A stretch of DNA of 64,000 bases. Origin: Ruegeria meonggei (GTDB lineage Bacteria; Pseudomonadota; Alphaproteobacteria; Rhodobacterales; Rhodobacteraceae). Location of the stretch: assembly GCF_900172215.1 (NCBI RefSeq), contig NZ_FWFP01000002.1:186001-250000 (forward strand), read 5' to 3'. The notes beneath the pieces are model-generated. The model was not told where the DNA came from. It ran no database searches and saw only the letters and a program-made list of their open reading frames with translations. This document shows positions 60,936 to 64,000 of this stretch, in pieces; within the stretch, counting starts at the first letter, position 1; every line of letters begins with the position of its first letter. The translations under genes were made by a program, and so were the position numbers.

Positions 60936-61775
60936 ATGAACAAAGCACGCCGCAATCCTTTCAACACCGTCGCGATGCATGGCGCGCTGATCCTGTACAC
61001 ACTGATCGCGCTGTTTCCGGTCTTTGTTATCCTGATCAACAGCTTCAAATCCCGCCGCGCGATCTTTCGCGAACCACTGGCCCTGCCCAATGCGGACAGC
61101 TTCTCGATGATCGGCTATGAGACGGTGATGAAGCAGGGGGACTTCTTCCTGTACTTCCAGAACTCGATGATCGTCACAGTGGCGTCGCTGTCCTTTATCC
61201 TTTTGTTCGGCGCGATGGCCGCCTATGCGTTGTCGGAATACCAGTTCAAGGGCAACCTGATCATGGGGCTGTATCTGGCGCTGGGGATCATGATCCCAAT
61301 CCGCATCGGCACCGTGGCGATCCTTGAGATGATGGTGGCGACCGGGTTGGTCAACACGCTTTGGGCGCTGATCTTGGTTTATACGGCGCAGGGACTACCA
61401 CTTGCCGTGTTCATTCTGTCCGAATTCATGCGACAGGTCAGTGACGATCTGAAGAATGCCGGGCGCATTGATGGGCTGTCCGAATACACAATCTTCTTCC
61501 GCCTTGTTCTTCCCCTCGTCCGTCCTGCAATGGCGACAGTGGCCGTGTTCAATATGATCCCGATCTGGAACGACCTGTGGTTCCCCCTGATCCTGGCTCC
61601 GGCCGAGGAGACCAAGACGCTGACGCTGGGAAGTCAGGTCTTTATCGGGCAATTTGTCACCGACTGGAACGCGGTTCTTTCGGCCCTGTCGATGGCGATC
61701 CTGCCGGTCTTGATCCTCTATGTCATCTTTTCGCGCCAGCTGATCCGCGGCATCACGTCAGGGGCGGTCAAATGA
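60936..61775 (+). CDS. Sugar ABC transporter permease (MalG/UgpE class)
   Basis: A 279-residue permease, the second channel subunit. The EAA loop is NAGRIDGLSEYTIFFRLVLP, and LFPVFVILINSFKSRRAIF after helix 1 is typical of MalG-class proteins. The frame is open upstream into the preceding gene, but the ATG at 60936 begins the family sequence. It overlaps the dehydrogenase gene by ATGA (61772-61775). Confidence 0.92.
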   Translation: MNKARRNPFNTVAMHGALILYTLIALFPVFVILINSFKSRRAIFREPLALPNADSFSMIGYETVMKQGDFFLYFQNSMIVTVASLSFILLFGAMAAYALSEYQFKGNLIMGLYLALGIMIPIRIGTVAILEMMVATGLVNTLWALILVYTAQGLPLAVFILSEFMRQVSDDLKNAGRIDGLSEYTIFFRLVLPLVRPAMATVAVFNMIPIWNDLWFPLILAPAEETKTLTLGSQVFIGQFVTDWNAVLSALSMAILPVLILYVIFSRQLIRGITSGAVK

Positions 61776-62806
61776 CCCGGGTTCTGATCGCAGGCCTAGG
61801 CAATATGGGGCTGAGCCATGCACTGGCCCATCATCACCTCCCCGACGCGCAGATCGTCGGGCTGGTGAATCGGTCTGGCTGTGTGGGTCATCCGGACCTC
61901 GCGGGCTATCCGGCTTTCTCAGACTACGAAACGGCATTGGCTGAAACCAAACCCGATCTTGTGGTAATTGCCACCTATTCCGACAGCCACGCAGATTACG
62001 CCTGCGCCGCGATGGAAGCCGGGGCGCATGTGTTTGTGGAAAAGCCGCTTGCCACCAATGTCGCCGACGCGCGACGTGTGGTCGACGCGGCCACCCGGCT
62101 GAACCGCAAGCTGGTGGTGGGCTATATCCTGCGCCATCATCCGTCTTGGATGCGGTTGATTGATGAGGCACGCGAACTGGGTGGCCCATATGTCTTCCGG
62201 CTGAACCTTAATCAGCAATCCTCGGGCGCAGAATGGGAAACGCACAAGGCGTTGATGCAGACCACGTCACCTATTGTCGATTGCGGCGTGCATTATGTCG
62301 ATGTCATGTGCCAGATCACTGACGCACGCCCCCTTCGCGTAAACGGCATGGGTCTGCGCCTGTCGGATGAGATCGCCGAGGACATGTATAATTACGGCCA
62401 GTTTCAGGTGGTGTTCGATGACGGCTCGGTCGGCTGGTACGAGGCCGGCTGGGGGCCGATGATGTCTGAAACCGCGTTTTTCGTGAAGGATATCGTGTCA
62501 CCTAACGGTTCGGTCTCGATCACGGACGGCAACAAAGGCGCATCCGCAGATATTGATGGGCACACAAAAGTCGGTGGCCTGCTGGTCCACACACCGCAAG
62601 GCGACCATACGATCGAGATGCCGGATGAGCCCGGCCATCAGGATCTGTGTGATGCCGAACAGTCCTATATGCTGCGCGCCATCACTGAAGATATCGACCT
62701 GACACGTCATATGAATGACGCCGTCCAGTCTCTTGCCATTTGTCTGGCCGCGGATGAAAGCATCCGCACCGGCCAGCCCGTTTCCCTTGAGGAGCCCGCA
62801 CAATGA
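61772..62806 (+). CDS. Gfo/Idh/MocA-family oxidoreductase
   Basis: A 344-residue NAD(P)-dependent dehydrogenase. The nucleotide-binding motif is GLGNMG (8-13), and VEKPLATN is the family EKP signature with its catalytic Lys. DCGVHYVDVM carries the usual His. Enzymes of this family oxidise or epimerise sugars and inositols. Lying between permease and ATPase genes with ATGA overlaps at both ends, it is firmly part of this operon, so an amino sugar or its acid derivative is the likely substrate. No such step is in the standard MurNAc or GlcNAc route. Confidence 0.88.
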   Translation: MTRVLIAGLGNMGLSHALAHHHLPDAQIVGLVNRSGCVGHPDLAGYPAFSDYETALAETKPDLVVIATYSDSHADYACAAMEAGAHVFVEKPLATNVADARRVVDAATRLNRKLVVGYILRHHPSWMRLIDEARELGGPYVFRLNLNQQSSGAEWETHKALMQTTSPIVDCGVHYVDVMCQITDARPLRVNGMGLRLSDEIAEDMYNYGQFQVVFDDGSVGWYEAGWGPMMSETAFFVKDIVSPNGSVSITDGNKGASADIDGHTKVGGLLVHTPQGDHTIEMPDEPGHQDLCDAEQSYMLRAITEDIDLTRHMNDAVQSLAICLAADESIRTGQPVSLEEPAQ

Positions 62807-63798
62807 CCGCTTTGACGCTGAACAACGTAAACAAATCATTTGGCAATGTGCATGTCCTGAAGGACATCACGTTGGAAGTGGAAGAGGGCGAATTTGTTGT
62901 CTTTGTCGGCCCCTCGGGCTGTGGCAAATCCACCTTGTTGCGAGTAATTGCGGGGCTTGAGGACGCGTCCTCGGGTGACATTCACATCGGCGGCCAGCAA
63001 GTCAATCTGGTGCCGCCCTCAAAGCGCGGGATTGCGATGGTGTTCCAAAGCTATGCGCTTTATCCCCATCTCAGCGTGCGCGGCAACATGACCCTAGCGC
63101 TGAAGCAAGAGAAACAACCAAAATCGATGATCGAAGAGCGCGTGGCCACCGCCAGCCGCATGCTGAACCTTGAGCCGTATCTGGATCGTTACCCCTCGGA
63201 GCTGTCAGGCGGTCAGCGCCAGCGTGTCGCCATTGGCCGGGCCATCGTGCGCGAACCCAAGCTGTTCTTGTTTGATGAGCCGCTGTCAAATCTGGACGCC
63301 GCCCTGCGGATGAACACCCGGATCGAAATCGCCAACCTGCACCGGGCGCTGGATGCGTCGATGATCTATGTCACCCACGACCAGACCGAGGCGATGACGC
63401 TGGCCGATAAGATCGTTGTCCTGCGCGACGGGCGTGTGGAACAGATCGGCAGCCCGATGGAGCTGTATAACAACCCGGCAAACCAGTTTGTTGCCGGTTT
63501 TTTGGGATCACCATCGATGAATTTTCTGCCCGAAGGGTTGCTGCAAGACGGTGGCCAGTCCACCATCGGCATCCGGCCCGAGGATCTGTTCCTGTCGGAC
63601 GACGGTCCACTTACCGCACATGTCAGCCATGTAGAAAAACTTGGTGGTGACACCAATGTCATAGCCAAGGTTCACGACCATGATGTCACCGCGCGTCTGT
63701 TTGGCCAGCACGCGATTGCGGAAGGTCAGGACCTGCGCCTGGGCTTTGACCCCGACCGGGCCTATCGCTTTGATCCGGACGGTCAAAGACTGCGCTGA
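62803..63798 (+). CDS. Sugar ABC transporter ATP-binding protein (MalK/UgpC class)
   Basis: A 331-residue ATPase with a regulatory C-terminal TOBE domain (about 235-331). Walker A is GPSGCGKST (36-44), the signature LSGGQRQRVAIGRA, Walker B FLFDEPLSNLDA, and the switch His is in YVTHDQTEAM. It closes the transport operon, overlapping the dehydrogenase by ATGA. The TOBE domain in such proteins can bind regulators or inducer-exclusion partners. Confidence 0.93.
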   Translation: MTALTLNNVNKSFGNVHVLKDITLEVEEGEFVVFVGPSGCGKSTLLRVIAGLEDASSGDIHIGGQQVNLVPPSKRGIAMVFQSYALYPHLSVRGNMTLALKQEKQPKSMIEERVATASRMLNLEPYLDRYPSELSGGQRQRVAIGRAIVREPKLFLFDEPLSNLDAALRMNTRIEIANLHRALDASMIYVTHDQTEAMTLADKIVVLRDGRVEQIGSPMELYNNPANQFVAGFLGSPSMNFLPEGLLQDGGQSTIGIRPEDLFLSDDGPLTAHVSHVEKLGGDTNVIAKVHDHDVTARLFGQHAIAEGQDLRLGFDPDRAYRFDPDGQRLR

Positions 63799-64000
63799 TC
63801 AGTTCGCGACAACCTTTTTTTCTTAACACTGTCAATCGACCCTGCCCTGCATAGCATATGCGGGCCGATCTGGGCACACGCGTGCTTCTGACGCCAGGCG
63901 CCCGGCGCGTCCGGCGCGTCCGGCGAAGTTTCGCGTATGGCGTTCACAATGGTGTAAAGTCAGTCAGTAGGTATCCTTAATCAGGCTGTTATCAGCCTGT
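63799..64000. other. 3' end of window, intergenic
   Basis: No gene seen. A T run at 63815-63821 follows the last stop but has no clear stem. GGCGCGTCC is repeated in tandem at 63904-63912 and 63913-63921. The final bases become AT-richer (TAATCAGGCTGTTATC), possibly the start of another gene's upstream region. Confidence 0.4.

Noticed and set aside
63904..63921. Tandem GGCGCGTCC repeat as a regulatory or mobile-element end
   Set aside because: Two copies of nine GC-rich bases can arise by slippage; no element boundary or operator symmetry.

Overview
The window looks like chromosomal DNA of a marine alphaproteobacterium of the order Rhodobacterales (Roseobacter group). The evidence is moderately high GC content, dense gene packing with ATGA/GTGA overlaps, many GTG and TTG starts, gatCA without an adjacent gatB, an rnpB of the class A type, a DUF1127 microprotein, an ArgP/ArgO pair, and protein sequences typical of that group. 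No insertion sequence, prophage, integrase or CRISPR array was seen. Nearly everything is housekeeping or catabolic, so the interest lies in operon content.

Layout. 1-420: 5' end of betI (choline-responsive repressor) with its operator. 422-4217: DMT exporter, ArgO-type exporter divergent from its regulator ArgP, and an MFS carrier. 4374-5114: yebC with a terminator. 5225-10351: SLC13 carrier, class I amidotransferase, BASS symporter and FAD dehydrogenase, all forward. 10366-16196: reverse block with a META-domain protein, a second SLC13 carrier, ymdB, fthC and mgtE, plus a small forward lipoprotein. 16312-18932: guanine deaminase and 8-oxoguanine deaminase, convergent with overlapping stop codons. 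19048-25589: hisN, an XRE regulator, a quinone reductase, a LysR regulator divergent from a DUF1127 gene, a Bax1-type membrane protein, a lipoprotein, rpmG and a DUF533 protein. 25901-30333: GYD protein, rnpB, an AmpD-like amidase, an Excalibur lipoprotein, gatA, gatC and a 51-residue exported peptide. 30481-33767: DUF4202, a ceramidase-like protein, a UPF0173 hydrolase, tadA and an RluB-type pseudouridine synthase.

33849-39855 is the most unusual operon. It encodes a 29-residue membrane microprotein, an XpaC-like protein, TelA, a DUF2927 lipoprotein, an SPFH protein with a GYF_2 tail, a four-helix membrane protein and a membrane-anchored double zinc-ribbon protein. The last three resemble the SPFH, membrane and zinc-ribbon proteins that accompany PspA in Bacillus. 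TelA/XpaC may therefore be the effector of an envelope-stress complex. 39956-42190 holds a nitroreductase, dtd and glycerate kinase.

42721-48709 is a peptide/nickel-type ABC importer (Tat-exported binding protein, two permeases, one double ATPase) followed by a phosphodiesterase-like protein. Its upstream region carries a site very like the betI operator. An alpha/beta hydrolase, an acyl-CoA synthetase, an ABC exporter and tRNA-Gly(UCC) follow on the reverse strand. 53820-63798 is a two-armed amino-sugar locus. nagA, a SIS-domain deaminase/isomerase-like gene, a GntR/UTRA regulator and a BadF-type kinase read left. murQ, a CUT1 ABC importer and a Gfo/Idh/MocA dehydrogenase read right. Two near-identical direct-repeat operators lie between the arms. 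Together the genes can take up, phosphorylate, de-lactylate, deacetylate and deaminate N-acetylmuramic acid and N-acetylglucosamine.
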